Assembly (NCBI GenBank): GCA_034678415.1
Contig: JAXDBV010000143.1
Coordinates: forward strand, 1 to 14,923
Direction of reading: 5' to 3'
DNA length: 14,923 bases
DNA from: JAXDBV01 sp034678415
GTDB taxonomy: Bacteria; Bacteroidota; Bacteroidia; Bacteroidales; VadinHA17
A model generated the notes under the pieces. It made no database searches, was not told the origin of the DNA, and saw only the letters and a program-made list of their open reading frames with translations. This document shows positions 14,642-14,923 of the stretch, in pieces. The position numbers and the translations under genes are program-made. Numbering within the stretch: the first letter of the stretch is position 1; the number at the start of each line of letters is the position of its first letter.

Positions 14642-14672
14642 TTGTGAAATAAACATTTTGGCCGGAAATTTG
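14642..14672 (+). promoter_or_regulatory. Possible promoter of the LON-domain gene
   Basis: TTG (14642-14644), a 20-base spacer and GAAATTTG (14665-14672) match the -33/-7 consensus with one mismatch at the first base of the -7 box. The start codon is 38 bases downstream. The match is weak. Confidence 0.3.
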
Positions 14673-14710
14673 TAATAGGGATCATAAATGTAGAATCCTG
14701 ACATGGCACG

Positions 14711-14923
14711 ATGAGACTGCACCAGGCAACATATAAGACCCTTCCCTATTTCCCGTTGGGAATAGTGGTTATGCCGGGAGAAAGGGTTCCGCTGAGAATC
14801 TTCGAACCGCGCTACATGCAATTGATAAAGGAGTGCATGGCCGGCGGATGTACCTTCGCGATACCCTTTATGAATGACAGTAAGGTGAGAAAACACGGCA
14901 GCGAAGTAAAACTGTACCGAATA
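14711..14923 (+). CDS. LON substrate-binding-domain protein (5' part only, cut by window edge)
   Basis: The frame opens with ATG at 14711 and stays open for 71 codons to the last base. LPYFPLGIVVMPGERVPL (11-28) followed by RIFEPRYMQLI (29-39) is the N-terminal beta-strand and signature of the LON substrate-binding (PUA-like) domain. In bacteria this domain occurs at the start of Lon protease and as standalone proteins of about 190-220 residues. The immediate PLFPLG-type start without a leading extension favours the standalone form, but the window ends too soon to decide. It is divergent from the stress-protein gene with 145 bases between them. Confidence 0.88.
   Translation, partial: MRLHQATYKTLPYFPLGIVVMPGERVPLRIFEPRYMQLIKECMAGGCTFAIPFMNDSKVRKHGSEVKLYRI

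Noticed and set aside
1..14923. CRISPR arrays, insertion sequences, tRNAs, attachment sites
   Set aside because: No regularly spaced repeats, transposase-like frames, terminal inverted repeats or tRNA-like cloverleaf sequences were seen.

Overview
The window looks like chromosomal DNA of a Bacteroidota member, most likely Bacteroidales or a relative. Three things support this. Several intergenic regions carry the TAnnTTTG/-33 TTG promoter form typical of that phylum, and Shine-Dalgarno sequences are weak or absent. The gene content fits: a GH92 alpha-mannosidase lipoprotein, a Bacteroidota-type TonB-like protein, a biotin-dependent acyl-CoA carboxylase operon and many exported proteins. No mobile element, tRNA, rRNA or CRISPR array was seen.

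Layout. (1) 1-2140, minus strand: a GH92 alpha-mannosidase lipoprotein whose C-terminus runs off the left edge. (2) 2483-3256, plus: a membrane-anchored protein with a TonB-like C-terminal domain. (3) 3310-5406, minus: a two-gene operon of an exported serine beta-lactamase-like hydrolase followed by an SRAP (YedK/HMCES-type) abasic-site protein. (4) 5407-6238: an 832-base region without a protein gene. It holds a minus-strand unit with its own promoter, a roughly 415-nt highly structured RNA that I could not assign, and an intrinsic terminator. It also holds a perfect 22-bp palindrome and the promoter of the divergent carboxylase operon. (5) 6239-9849, plus: biotin carboxylase, biotin carrier protein and carboxyltransferase, together an acyl-CoA (probably propionyl-CoA) carboxylase. 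(6) 9897-11051, minus: an exported CotH-kinase-like protein. (7) 11140-13600, plus: exported MsrB, then an exported ankyrin-repeat protein with a beta-rich, possibly outer-membrane C-terminus, then a small cysteine-containing lipoprotein; spacing suggests one operon. (8) 13661-14565, minus: a tandem universal stress protein interrupted by an apparent 1-bp deletion. (9) 14711 to the right edge, plus: the start of a LON substrate-binding-domain protein.

Working together: the carboxylase operon encodes all three functions of a biotin-dependent carboxylase and fits propionate/methylmalonyl-CoA metabolism. The MsrB-ankyrin-lipoprotein group points to the cell envelope and possibly to oxidative protein repair. 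The GH92 enzyme points to mannan or N-glycan use, but the residue I align with the general acid is alanine, so its substrate may be unusual. The strongest candidate for something undescribed is the structured RNA at 5537-5953: promoter, closing long-range stem, several GNRA/UNCG tetraloop hairpins and terminator are all visible, and it does not match the RNase P, tmRNA, SRP or riboswitch signatures I checked by eye.
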